A stretch of DNA of 64,000 nucleotides from Acidobacteriota bacterium (GTDB lineage: Bacteria > Acidobacteriota > Terriglobia > Terriglobales > Acidobacteriaceae), in the NCBI GenBank assembly GCA_021780315.1, contig JAJXYY010000030.1:1-64000 (forward strand), written 5' to 3'. The position numbers and the translations under genes were made by a program. The notes under the pieces were generated by a model that was not told where the DNA came from, ran no database searches, and saw only the letters and a program-made list of their open reading frames with translations. This document shows positions 55,267 through 64,000 of this stretch, piece by piece; the stretch's first letter is position 1; each line of letters begins with the position of its first letter.

Positions 55267-56334
55267 CTAAACGTCGAGCAGGAAGGCCCCATCACGCATG
55301 ATCTGCTCTTCCCCATCCGGTCCACCCAGCCAGATATTGAATCCCAGGCCCACCACATCAATATGTGTCGAGGACTTCCACGGCGCTCCGGTATGTGCTC
55401 CATAGGGATCGCCAAAGGCGATATGCACCCCAGGAAATTTCTCATCCTGTAGGATGTTCCCAATTACCCGCTTTACGCCGATGTTGGTTCCAATTGCAAA
55501 CTCACCCACCCTATCCGAATTTTCGTCAGTATGCGTGTACTCCCAGAACTCCTGCTCCAGAGCCTTGTTCTCACACGAAATCTGTGTGATCCGGTTACCT
55601 TCAATGTGAATTGTCAGCGGCGTCTCTCGCAAGATTCCATATCGCTTGCACAGGTAATCGCCAACAACGCCATCCACCACAAACACACCATTCACCTCCG
55701 CTGGCGATGTAAAGCACTCACCTCCCGGAAGATTACCCCACTTCTCCGGACTGATGATCCCAGAGGTTTTGAACCAACGATAATGCGGCGAAAGCTCGGC
55801 ATGGATGTCCGTACCTGCTGCTGTCGTCGCACGGACGTATGTTGCCTTACGAACCTTATCCAGCACAGCTTGGCTCAACGTGTCGATCGCAAGAAAATCC
55901 GCACGCATGCCCTGCATCATGATCTCTGCCGTAATATTCACCATGTGCGCATGGCGCATTCGTCTCCGATTGACAACGTCGGTCATCTGCATGCGGCTAT
56001 GTAGCTCATTCGGCTGCACCTCAACTGCAAAGATGCTCACCTGCGAAGTCTCCATATCTTCGAGCACGACCGGCGGCATCTCAACCAAAGGACGTGATGC
56101 CACGGCTTCCAAGACAAACGCATTCCAGACACAGCCAATACTATCCAGTTCACTTGCCAGTGACGCTGCAATTTCCACACATCGCTCGTCCGTTATCAGT
56201 GTCACTTTCTCACTTGGCTGAATCTTCAGACAGGTCTTCACCGCATTCCGTGCACCCGATGTAAACTCGGCCGGAAATGTCGTCGTCCGAAGATCTACAG
56301 ATCCATACATCGTTGCCAACTCAACCATATTCAT
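55267..56334 (-). CDS. Aminopeptidase, M29-like metallopeptidase
   Basis: 'AVKTCLKIQPSEKVTLITDERCVEIAASLASEL', 'GGECFTSPAEVNGVFVVDGVVGDY', 'VGEFAIGTNIGVKRVIGNILQDEKFPGVHIAFGDPYG..THIDVV'. Confidence 0.8.
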   Translation of the reverse strand: MNMVELATMYGSVDLRTTTFPAEFTSGARNAVKTCLKIQPSEKVTLITDERCVEIAASLASELDSIGCVWNAFVLEAVASRPLVEMPPVVLEDMETSQVSIFAVEVQPNELHSRMQMTDVVNRRRMRHAHMVNITAEIMMQGMRADFLAIDTLSQAVLDKVRKATYVRATTAAGTDIHAELSPHYRWFKTSGIISPEKWGNLPGGECFTSPAEVNGVFVVDGVVGDYLCKRYGILRETPLTIHIEGNRITQISCENKALEQEFWEYTHTDENSDRVGEFAIGTNIGVKRVIGNILQDEKFPGVHIAFGDPYGAHTGAPWKSSTHIDVVGLGFNIWLGGPDGEEQIMRDGAFLLDV

Positions 56335-56486
56335 CGTCCTTTAATAACAACTCGTCTACAGCTTATATTGAGTTCCGCGTTTCATGACTAATCAGGTTTG
56401 GAGTAATTTGAGATAGAAATATAAAACGCCAACCGACAAACGCCAGATTCACAGAATCTGTTTACCGAAACAAGGCCACAACTACC

Positions 56487-57590
56487 TCAAAGACCTGCCT
56501 TTGTCTCCCGTGCCATGTAATCCACTACGGCGCGCAACGATCCCGTCTCGCGAAATACTTTCAACTGCCTATCAGCGCCTGAGCCATGTTCAAGCATCGT
56601 ACGGATGTAGTTGATTTCGTTCCGGCTCCCCAACTCGTCCAGTACGTCATCGATAAACAAAAGGTATTCCTCAATCAGCTCACGTGCAGGAACCTCCTGT
56701 TGTTTGCCGAAGTCGATCATCTTTCCGTCCAACCCATACCGCACAGCACGGAACTTGTTCTCCATCAATAGTGCCCGCGAATACTGACGATAGTCCAGAT
56801 TGCGTGCATGCAGATGCCATAACTTACATGCCGTGGCCTGAATCAGAGCTGCAATAGCAATGGATTCCTGCGCCCGCAGGGGTATGTCGCAAACCCTCAC
56901 CTCGACAGTATTGAAGAACGGATGCGGACGAACGTCCCACCAGATCTTCTTTGCATTATCGATGCTGTTTGTCTTGATTAGGAGATTCACGTAACTCTCA
57001 AATTCGGAGTAGCTCGCAAAGCTATCAGGCAGATTCGTTCTGGGAAAGTTCTCAAAAACTTTCGCTCTGTAGCTTTTGTAACCCGTCTCCATGCCGAGCC
57101 AGAACGGAGAGTTTGTCGACAACGCCAGAATATGCGGCAGAAAATATCTCAGCGAATTCATGATGTGGATCGCCGCCTCGCGATCCTCAATCCCTACATG
57201 AACATGCAATCCGAAGATCAGGTTCGCACGCGCTACCAACTGCAGATCCTCTACCACCTGCTTGTATCGCGGATCCGGATAGATCTCCTGAACCCGCCAA
57301 TCAGCGAAAGGATGGGTCGCGCCTGCAACCAGTACTAAGTTATGCTCCTCAGCCAGACGAATCATGTTACGACGCAGATCGAACAGGTCTTCCTGCGCCT
57401 CATGAATATCCTTGCAGACCCGTGTTCCCACCTCAATCACCGACTGGTGCATCTCAGCCTTGACCCGCTCCTCCAGCCGCAACTTTCCCTGCGCCAACAT
57501 CTCCGTCGCTATATGCGAACGCAGATCACGCGTCTCAGGATCAACCGTCTGGTACTCTTCCTCAATACCCAGTGTGAACGTAGGACGCAT
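56487..57590 (-). CDS. ybdK: YbdK-family carboxylate-amine ligase (GCS2)
   Basis: 'FTLGIEEEYQTVDPETRDLRSHI', 'RVCDIPLRAQESIAIAALIQATACKL', 'ENKFRAVRYGLDGKMIDF'. Confidence 0.92.
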   Translation of the reverse strand: MRPTFTLGIEEEYQTVDPETRDLRSHIATEMLAQGKLRLEERVKAEMHQSVIEVGTRVCKDIHEAQEDLFDLRRNMIRLAEEHNLVLVAGATHPFADWRVQEIYPDPRYKQVVEDLQLVARANLIFGLHVHVGIEDREAAIHIMNSLRYFLPHILALSTNSPFWLGMETGYKSYRAKVFENFPRTNLPDSFASYSEFESYVNLLIKTNSIDNAKKIWWDVRPHPFFNTVEVRVCDIPLRAQESIAIAALIQATACKLWHLHARNLDYRQYSRALLMENKFRAVRYGLDGKMIDFGKQQEVPARELIEEYLLFIDDVLDELGSRNEINYIRTMLEHGSGADRQLKVFRETGSLRAVVDYMARETKAGL

Positions 57591-57646
57591 AGCACTCTCC
57601 AGAATGTCGCTGCAAAACCACTAGAGCGATGTTATTTGGAATTACT

Positions 57647-58690
57647 CTAACTCGACTTCACCTTCGTTGCTCTGGCGGCCTTCGGTTTTGACACAGCTTT
57701 TACCGGAGCCTTGACGGGTTCCTTCCCTTTTGCCTTCGTCTCGCTTGCCCCGGACAATAAGACAGTCCAGTTCATACCTGACTGCTGACTACCAGCGTGC
57801 TTTGCTTTCTTCACGGCCAGTTTGGCGACAGCATCCACTATCCAATGGAAGCTAGCTTCCCCAACAGAGTGCAGGTCCGCATCTGGTGCGGGGTTCATAA
57901 AGTCGATTGCGTAAGGAATCCCATCCTCGACCGCAAACTCAACGGTATTCAGGTCGTACCCCAGAGCCCGGCACAAGGTAATTGCGTCCTGTTCCACCCG
58001 CTTGAGCAGCTTCTTGTCATACTTCGGTGGATCAAGCACGTACCTCTGCTCATGCGGTCGGCGCGGGTCGTACGGCATAATCCGCACATGCGATTGCCCA
58101 ACAACATAGCAGCGAAAATACTCCTTGAAACTCACTGCAGCTTGCAGCGTCATGCAGAGATCACGAGTCTGATCGTACGCAGCAAAAAACTCTTCGCGAT
58201 TGTGAACATGGAAGACATCCCGCCATCCACCACCATCATGTGGCTTGAGAAAAGCTGGAAATTTGACGTACTCAAAAATCCCTTCCCAATCCAGTGGATA
58301 CTCCAGATTTCGGAGGGAACGGCTTGTCGTCTGGGGCGGATATTGTTTGTGTGGCAGTAGCACTGTGCGAGGGACCGCGACACCTAACTTCGACGCCAAA
58401 GCATAATTGAAAAATTTATCGTCCGCGGACCACCAGAAAGGATTGTTGATCACTTGAGTCCCGGTAAGCACAGCATTTTTCAAGTAAGCCCGATAGAAGG
58501 GTACGTCGTGCGATATACGGTCTACGATGACATCATAGCCACAGGGTTCTGCCATCTTAACGCCACCCAACTCCACAAATTCGGCTCGAATCCCATCAAT
58601 CTCCATCGAATTGATCTTGTCGACAAGAGCACTGGGAAAAGTATTTTCCATCCCGAACAGAACACCGATCTTCTTCACCTGACTCCTCCG
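57647..58690 (-). CDS. RimK/D-Ala-D-Ala-ligase-like ATP-grasp enzyme with Lys/Ala/Pro-rich C-terminal tail
   Basis: 'FPAFLKPHDGGGWRDVFHVHNREEF', 'EQDAITLCRALGYDLNTVEFAVEDGIPYAIDFMNPAPDADLHSVGEASFHWIV'; tail 'KAPVKAVSKPKAARATKVKSS'. Confidence 0.85.
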   Translation of the reverse strand, partial: RRSQVKKIGVLFGMENTFPSALVDKINSMEIDGIRAEFVELGGVKMAEPCGYDVIVDRISHDVPFYRAYLKNAVLTGTQVINNPFWWSADDKFFNYALASKLGVAVPRTVLLPHKQYPPQTTSRSLRNLEYPLDWEGIFEYVKFPAFLKPHDGGGWRDVFHVHNREEFFAAYDQTRDLCMTLQAAVSFKEYFRCYVVGQSHVRIMPYDPRRPHEQRYVLDPPKYDKKLLKRVEQDAITLCRALGYDLNTVEFAVEDGIPYAIDFMNPAPDADLHSVGEASFHWIVDAVAKLAVKKAKHAGSQQSGMNWTVLLSGASETKAKGKEPVKAPVKAVSKPKAARATKVKSS

Positions 58691-58731
58691 CATAACATCT
58701 AACCAAACTGCACAACCGAGTTGCGTGCAGC

Positions 58732-59442
58732 CTAAAGATACGTCTGTATCATCCGCTGCCACCATGGCCAATCATGCCCGGTATGGTCACCCCAGACATC
58801 CAACCGACAAGGTATCTGTTTGCTCCGGAACACTCGCGCCAAACGCTCATTGTCGTCCCAGCACATATCTTCTACGCCTGTGGCAAGGACGTAATTACCC
58901 TGCCGATATCTTTCCAGAAACCAAGGGTCCGTGGTTTTGGGCAGATAATCCAAAGGTAGATTGAAGTAACAATCCTCGTCGTAGTAGCCGCGGAGAAAAT
59001 TTGCAGGATGAAATGCGCCGCCCATCGACAGAAATCCGCTGAATATGGCGGGATGACGCAAAGCCAGATTGACCGCATGATAGCCGCCAAAGCTGCATCC
59101 AGCAGTCACCAGACTCGAGGTCTGGTTGTATCTGCGAATCAGGGGGAGAACTTCCTTCATAAGGTATTGCTCGTACTGAAGGTGCCGGGCAATCCTCCAG
59201 CGTGGGGGGACAGCGCGGTTATACCAACTCTCTGAATCGACCGAATCAACGCAGATAAGCTGAAGCCGCCCCTTTTCCAGATCATCATTCACCGCCTGAA
59301 CCATCCCTCGATCTTCAAACTCGAAGAACCGGCCGCACGAGGTTGGAAATACCAGAACCTGCATGCCAGCATGACCAAAAACAAGCAACTCCATGTCGCG
59401 CCCAAGTGCCTGTGAGTACCACCTGTGATAATCGCGTTTCAA
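58732..59442 (-). CDS. Esterase/alpha-beta hydrolase family protein
   Basis: 'LVTAGCSFGGYHAVNLALRHP' nucleophile elbow (GCSFGG), 'WGDHTGHDWPWW' His. Confidence 0.85.
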   Translation of the reverse strand: MKRDYHRWYSQALGRDMELLVFGHAGMQVLVFPTSCGRFFEFEDRGMVQAVNDDLEKGRLQLICVDSVDSESWYNRAVPPRWRIARHLQYEQYLMKEVLPLIRRYNQTSSLVTAGCSFGGYHAVNLALRHPAIFSGFLSMGGAFHPANFLRGYYDEDCYFNLPLDYLPKTTDPWFLERYRQGNYVLATGVEDMCWDDNERLARVFRSKQIPCRLDVWGDHTGHDWPWWQRMIQTYL

Positions 59443-59445
59443 TCG

Positions 59446-60354
59446 ATGCCCTCTGCTAACATCTTACTCACGGGAGCCGCCTTCTTCGCATTGGAACTAC
59501 CACCCAACCAATCTGACATCCGTCGTCCTATCAACGGTCCCGTTGCACAACGGATCCTACATCCACATGCCAGCGAAGAACTTGTAGCAAATCCCCGTTA
59601 TCACTTTTACAGCTTTCACTCAGCAATTCTCCCCGATGATCGAGCAGTGTCCGTTTATCTGCCACCGCAGTATCTAGTCGATCCAACCCGCAGATTTCCC
59701 GTCTTTTATCTTCACGATGGACAGAACCTCTTCGATGGCACCACATCCTACATTGCTGGCAGAACTTGGAAAGCACAGACAACAGCCGATGCACTCAATC
59801 AAGCCGACAGCATAGAACCGATCATCCTGGTTGGTGTCGCTAACACAGGGCTTCGCCGTTTGGCGGAATACACCCCCACCCGTGATTTCAAGATGGGCGG
59901 CGGCGAAGGCCGCAACTATGGGCGTTTGCTCATTGAGGAGTTAAAGCCGTTCATTGATGCGACCTACCGGACCTTTGTTGACCCGGCCAACACTGCACTT
60001 GGAGGCTCATCTCTGGGCGGTCTGATAACGTTGCACCTAGGCCTTGAGCATCCAGAGGTCTTCGGGAAACTCGCGGTAATGTCACCATCCTTATGGTGGG
60101 ACCATCGATCAATCCTGACCGCTGTCGCCAATATGAAAATAAACAGTGTTCCTAGGATATGGCTTGACATGGGGACAGCGGAAGGCGCCCGCCATGTCCG
60201 CGATGCCGACCAACTTTACAGCCTTCTGATCCAGCGAGGCTGGAGGAGCAATATCGATGTTATTTACTACCGAGACCAGGATGCCGTTCACGATGAGGTT
60301 GCATGGTCGAACCGCCTCGGAAGCGTACTGCGCTTCCTCTTCCCCGCGATATAG
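59446..60354 (+). CDS. Esterase D/enterochelin-esterase-like alpha/beta hydrolase
   Basis: 'RRFPVFYLHDGQNLFDGTTSYIAGRTW', 'TALGGSSLGGLITLHLGLEHPEVFGKLAVMSPSLWW'. Divergent from the minus-strand esterase. Confidence 0.85.
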   Translation: MPSANILLTGAAFFALELPPNQSDIRRPINGPVAQRILHPHASEELVANPRYHFYSFHSAILPDDRAVSVYLPPQYLVDPTRRFPVFYLHDGQNLFDGTTSYIAGRTWKAQTTADALNQADSIEPIILVGVANTGLRRLAEYTPTRDFKMGGGEGRNYGRLLIEELKPFIDATYRTFVDPANTALGGSSLGGLITLHLGLEHPEVFGKLAVMSPSLWWDHRSILTAVANMKINSVPRIWLDMGTAEGARHVRDADQLYSLLIQRGWRSNIDVIYYRDQDAVHDEVAWSNRLGSVLRFLFPAI

Positions 60355-60495
60355 CCGTCTCTATATCTTTTTCAGAATTGCGAAAAACAACAATATCCGC
60401 CATACTTAGGTGTTGGGTGATATCAGGCTTCGTAACCTGCTTAGAACTTCGAGATGCTGTTTCGCCCAAAATAAACGTTTTGAAAGGCAATCCCA

Positions 60496-60756
60496 GTGTT
60501 GATGATCCGATTGGCGCGCGTTGGAGCGCGCAAGCAGCCCCACTACCGCATTGTTGTTATCGAAAAAGACCGCGCTCGCAATGGTCGTTCCGTTGAGGTA
60601 GTAGGCACCTACAATCCCCGCACGAATCCAGCAACCGTCGACCTGAAGCGTGATCGTATCGATTACTGGACTGGCAATGGCGCTCAGCTTTCTGATCGCG
60701 TTGGCAAACTGCTTGCCGCTGCGGCCTCGAACAATCCCGAAGCAACCGCCGCCTAA
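60496..60756 (+). CDS. rpsP: 30S ribosomal protein S16
   Basis: 'MLMIRLARVGARKQPHYRIVVIEKDRARNGRSVEVVGTYNPR'. Confidence 0.97.
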   Translation: MLMIRLARVGARKQPHYRIVVIEKDRARNGRSVEVVGTYNPRTNPATVDLKRDRIDYWTGNGAQLSDRVGKLLAAAASNNPEATAA

Positions 60757-60776
60757 GGTTACCCAAGATACGCACC

Positions 60777-60805
60777 CTTTGGGAACATAGCTCAAGTTCC
60801 CAAAG
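60777..60805 (+). terminator. Hairpin downstream of rpsP (terminator/attenuator candidate)
   Basis: CTTTGGGAAC-atagctcaa-GTTCCCAAAG followed by TTTGCTTATGTTTTT. Confidence 0.55.
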
Positions 60806-61045
60806 TTTGCTTATGTTTTTGATTCTGCTAGTTTCTTCTGCATTTCATCTCACGTAGACTTCTGGTTGATGCGGCGTTTCACTGCCTAACCGTCGCACCT
60901 TTTTGATCGCAAGCAAAATACCGCTGCCCGATTCAATTAAATCGGTATCGTTCTCGCAATAGCTCACGCCTGGAAGATCTCGCAAAAGACGAGACGATAG
61001 GTTTGAGCATGAGCCCTGTACCGTTACTCCCAGGAGGTATGTGTA

Positions 61046-61372
61046 ATGACAGAAGCCCCTACCTCGGCTTCATTAGATAGTTTTACAGCTAACATGGTCG
61101 ACCTCATCGCGGAGATCGCACATGCCTTGGTGGACAAGCCAGAACATGTGACGGTTGAAGCTTTGCCCGATCGCGATGGAACTGTTTTGAGGTTACGGGT
61201 AGCACTTGGCGATGTTGGAAAGGTGATCGGGAAACAGGGTCGTACTGCGCGCTCGATCCGCACAATCCTAAGTGCTGCAAGTATGAAGCTCAAACATCGC
61301 TACTCTTTGGACATCGTCGAAGAAGACCCCTCGCTCACAACTCCAGCACTCGATTCACATCAGATCATCTGA
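61046..61372 (+). CDS. khpA: KH-domain RNA-binding protein (KhpA-like)
   Basis: 'VDLIAEIAHALVDKPEHVTVEALPDRDGTVLRLRVALGDVGKVIGKQGRTARSIRTILSAASMK'; syntenic with rpsP/rimM/trmD; AGGAGG upstream. Confidence 0.9.
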   Translation: MTEAPTSASLDSFTANMVDLIAEIAHALVDKPEHVTVEALPDRDGTVLRLRVALGDVGKVIGKQGRTARSIRTILSAASMKLKHRYSLDIVEEDPSLTTPALDSHQII

Positions 61373-61999
61373 GTGAATCGAGTTCCTGACACAGCATCTT
61401 TGATCGATCTCGGAATGACCAAACCTACATCATGGGTCGTGTTGGCGGAGCTAATAAGGCCACAAGGCCGAAAGGGAGAGCTGCTGTCCGAACTGCTCAC
61501 CGACTTCCCGGAACGATTTGACGAGCCGACGCCCGTTTATCTTGCGAAAGCAAACTTCGCCGGCCCCGCTGAAGCTGCACGTAACGCGGTGATTCTCTCC
61601 TACTGGTTACCTGTTGGAAAAAATCATGGGCGAATCGTTCTCAAATTTTCTGGCACCGACACCATTTCGCAGGCCGAAGAACTTGCTGGATTGCAGGTAA
61701 TCGTTCCTCAGGAAGATCGACTGCCACTTGAGGAAGATTCCAGCTACATCAGTGACCTTATGAACTGCACGGTCTTTGATAAAGGTAATCCTGTCGGCAC
61801 CATAGTAGATGTACAGTTTCCTTCAACCGCAGACGGCACCCGACGCCTATTGGAAGCAGCTCCAATCCTTGTGTTGGAATCTGCAGACCAGGACGAGATA
61901 CTCATCCCTTTTGTTAAGAAATTTATTGTCAACATTGACGTCCTGCAACAACGCATTGACATGGATCTTCCCGATGGCTTAGTAGATATCAACCGATAA
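61373..61999 (+). CDS. rimM: Ribosome maturation factor RimM
   Basis: 'WVVLAELIRPQGRKGELLSELLTDFPERF', C-terminal PRC-type barrel 'ILIPFVKKFIVNIDVLQQRIDMDLPDGLVDI'. GTG 61373 or ATG 61415. Confidence 0.92.
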   Translation: MNRVPDTASLIDLGMTKPTSWVVLAELIRPQGRKGELLSELLTDFPERFDEPTPVYLAKANFAGPAEAARNAVILSYWLPVGKNHGRIVLKFSGTDTISQAEELAGLQVIVPQEDRLPLEEDSSYISDLMNCTVFDKGNPVGTIVDVQFPSTADGTRRLLEAAPILVLESADQDEILIPFVKKFIVNIDVLQQRIDMDLPDGLVDINR

Positions 62000-62015
62000 C
62001 GCGGGAAGCTGACAG

Positions 62016-62936
62016 CTAAAATTTGTAAGCAAACCCCATCGAAACAATCGGATAGATCTGGTACTTCTTCAATTGTTCGTTGATCAGCGCTGCTTCCTGA
62101 TTGATACTAGCTTGGCTCGACGGATCTGTCGCCATGTTGAAACAGCCCTGTGAGGTGCAGGCCGTTCCGGCCAGCTTGATATTCATCCGCGCTGCACCCA
62201 TGTATCCTGCCCCAACTTCGATCGGTATCGTCAGATGCTTATGTCTTCGGGGCAGGATATTCCCAAAGCCCACCGTGAACATTGGCGCAAATCTGTGCGC
62301 ATACCCGATCGAGGCCGTACCGGTAACAGGGTCGTCGATACTGTTCACAAAGGTTGCATCGCCCAATTGAAACTGCTGTCCAGGAGGTGCACTGAGAACG
62401 CTGCTCACAGAGTTCTTGAAGTAAAGAACACCCGGACTGAGGTGTAGTCCGCCATGAAACGGAAACCAATCGATGCTGGCTTGCTCAGACTGAAAATGCA
62501 GTTTTGATGCATAGCTCACACCATCTAGATTCAATCCATAGCCAAACCGTAGAAAATTACCGCCGGTACGAAGATTGAAACTCTGCGAAAGCGGTGTCGC
62601 AAACTCGATCCCTCCACCAAGAGTATCAACCTTGAACCCCACACCAAAACTTGAGAACGGACGAACCCGTCGCGGATCCTGGTTTGACTTGATTTTCTGC
62701 TTGATAAGACGGGGAGGTAGCGTGCTACCGGTAGCTGCTTCCGCTGCAATCGCTTCAGGTACCCCAGCACTCGCCGAAACTTCCATATCTTTAGCCCCGC
62801 CGACATCCTCACTGTTCGACGAGCTCAACGCGATTCTGTCGATCGAGGAGCTTCTGGCTACAAGCGTTTGCCCAAAAACCGCAGCACCGCCCGGGACAAG
62901 CAGCAACATCAATGCGGCACTTCGCTTTAGTAACAT
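62016..62936 (-). CDS. Predicted secreted outer-membrane beta-barrel protein, unknown function
   Basis: Signal 'MLLKRSAALMLLLVPGGAAVFGQ'; alternating amphipathic strands, C-terminal 'YQIYPIVSMGFAYKF'. ORF track start 63095 probably too long. Confidence 0.65.
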   Translation of the reverse strand: MLLKRSAALMLLLVPGGAAVFGQTLVARSSSIDRIALSSSNSEDVGGAKDMEVSASAGVPEAIAAEAATGSTLPPRLIKQKIKSNQDPRRVRPFSSFGVGFKVDTLGGGIEFATPLSQSFNLRTGGNFLRFGYGLNLDGVSYASKLHFQSEQASIDWFPFHGGLHLSPGVLYFKNSVSSVLSAPPGQQFQLGDATFVNSIDDPVTGTASIGYAHRFAPMFTVGFGNILPRRHKHLTIPIEVGAGYMGAARMNIKLAGTACTSQGCFNMATDPSSQASINQEAALINEQLKKYQIYPIVSMGFAYKF

Positions 62937-63097
62937 GGCGCGGGCCCTTTCATTACCTCTGTTATCGGCCTGAGTCTGAGCACGGATAGTGAGTACGTCA
63001 ACCCCAAATTGAATACACTGAGAGATGATCACCTTGTACGCTATCAATTTGCTCGCAGGAGATCGATACAACCATTGTTTGATTTGCCGACCCAACT

Positions 63098-63922
63098 ATG
63101 CGCTTTGATCTCCTGACCATCTTTCCCGACTTTTTTACCAGCCCTTTCCGCTATGGCATTTTGAGCCGGGCCATTGCGGTCGGACAGGTTGAGATCGCGA
63201 CCCACGATCTCCGCAGTTTTACGCATGATCGGCATCGTACCGTTGATGATCGACCCTTTGGTGGTGGAGAGGGTATGGTTCTCAAGCCTGAACCTATCTT
63301 CGATGCCGTCGCCACACTCAATATCGCCCCAAAGGAGCGCCGCGACCCGACGCAGGAGACCGTCATCCTCCTCTCGGCACAAGGTCGGCCTTTCACCCAG
63401 GCCATCGCTCAGGATCTATCTACTCTGAAGCGAATTGTCATGATCTGTGGACGCTACGAAGGTGTCGACGAACGCGTAAACGATCTGCTTTGCGACCGCG
63501 AGATCTCCATTGGCGACTACGTCCTGTCCGGAGGGGAATTAGCCGCTGCAATCATCGTGGATGCAGTTGTACGTGTGCTTCCAGGCGCTTTGGGCAATCC
63601 GGATTCATCCCGATTTGAAAGCTTCGGCGAGGTAGATATTCCAGAAAATCGGGATCCTGCGCTAGGGCCGCCGCGCTCAACCCATGGCTCGGGTGGCTTG
63701 CTCGACTACCCACACTACACTCGGCCAGCTGAGTTTCGCGGCATGGCCGTTCCCGAAGCACTCTCCAGTGGCAACCATGAGCTTGTTCGTAGATGGAGAC
63801 GACGTATGTCTCTGGAAAAAACGAAGCGTAATCGTCCGGATCTGCTCGCCAAAGCGCATCTGACCCGGGAGGATCAAGAGATACTGCGCAAATTCGAGGC
63901 GCAAAATAGTTTCGAAGAATAA
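63098..63922 (+). CDS. trmD: tRNA (guanine-N1)-methyltransferase
   Basis: '[70 protein letters not shown]', '[27 protein letters not shown]'. Confidence 0.97.
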   Translation: MRFDLLTIFPDFFTSPFRYGILSRAIAVGQVEIATHDLRSFTHDRHRTVDDRPFGGGEGMVLKPEPIFDAVATLNIAPKERRDPTQETVILLSAQGRPFTQAIAQDLSTLKRIVMICGRYEGVDERVNDLLCDREISIGDYVLSGGELAAAIIVDAVVRVLPGALGNPDSSRFESFGEVDIPENRDPALGPPRSTHGSGGLLDYPHYTRPAEFRGMAVPEALSSGNHELVRRWRRRMSLEKTKRNRPDLLAKAHLTREDQEILRKFEAQNSFEE

Positions 63923-64000
63923 GCAGAACCGGAACCAAGCATGAGTCCAGCCGTCGGTTGAGCTGCTACGCATACCCAGTATGCTCTTATTCGTGTACAC

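Noticed and set aside
1-64000. tRNA/rRNA genes, prophage, IS transposases, toxin-antitoxin or restriction systems
   Set aside because: None recognised by eye in either strand; a tRNAscan/Infernal/ISfinder run would be needed to exclude small or degenerate cases.

Overview
The window is GC-rich bacterial chromosome; gene content and codon style suggest an Acidobacteriia-like genome, which is an inference. On the minus strand from the left edge there is a large partial secreted protein with FG-GAP/VCBS and Ig-like repeats (1..3739; missing from the ORF track because it runs off the window), then a TolC/CzcA/CzcB-like HME-RND efflux operon. On the plus strand come a histidine kinase and NarL-type regulator, a YiaK-like reductase, an alditol-oxidase-like flavoprotein, a larE-larC-larB nickel-pincer cofactor operon, an aldo/keto reductase and a small His-tailed membrane protein. 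Next is a uronate/aldonate block (SDR, gntK, uxaE, a LarA homolog, uxaC, porin) with a GntR-type palindrome in front of uxaE, plus an S53 peptidase. A GlcNAc/MurNAc locus follows (GH20, nagA, Hsp70/YegD-like, BadF-type sugar kinase), including one uninterrupted frame that joins a Na+/solute symporter, a serine hydrolase and a NamZ/DUF1343 domain. Then come phoU and a sulfite reductase/siroheme operon preceded by a Cys-codon-rich leader ORF and a terminator (candidate cysteine attenuator). Later features are a Gly-rich protein, phhA, a GT87-like protein, an MFS carrier, a minus-strand amide-ligase cluster (two ATP-grasp proteins, YbdK/GCS2, M29-like aminopeptidase, AKR, esterases, PilZ and LuxR regulators), and the rpsP-khpA-rimM-trmD region. 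A dispersed hairpin repeat (GGGTGCCCCA-stem-loop-TGGG) with differing but complementary arms occurs at many sites and also inside coding sequence. The best candidates for undescribed biology are the amide-ligase cluster, the cysteine leader attenuator, the triple fusion with repeat-derived linkers, and the NPN/LarA-uronate association.
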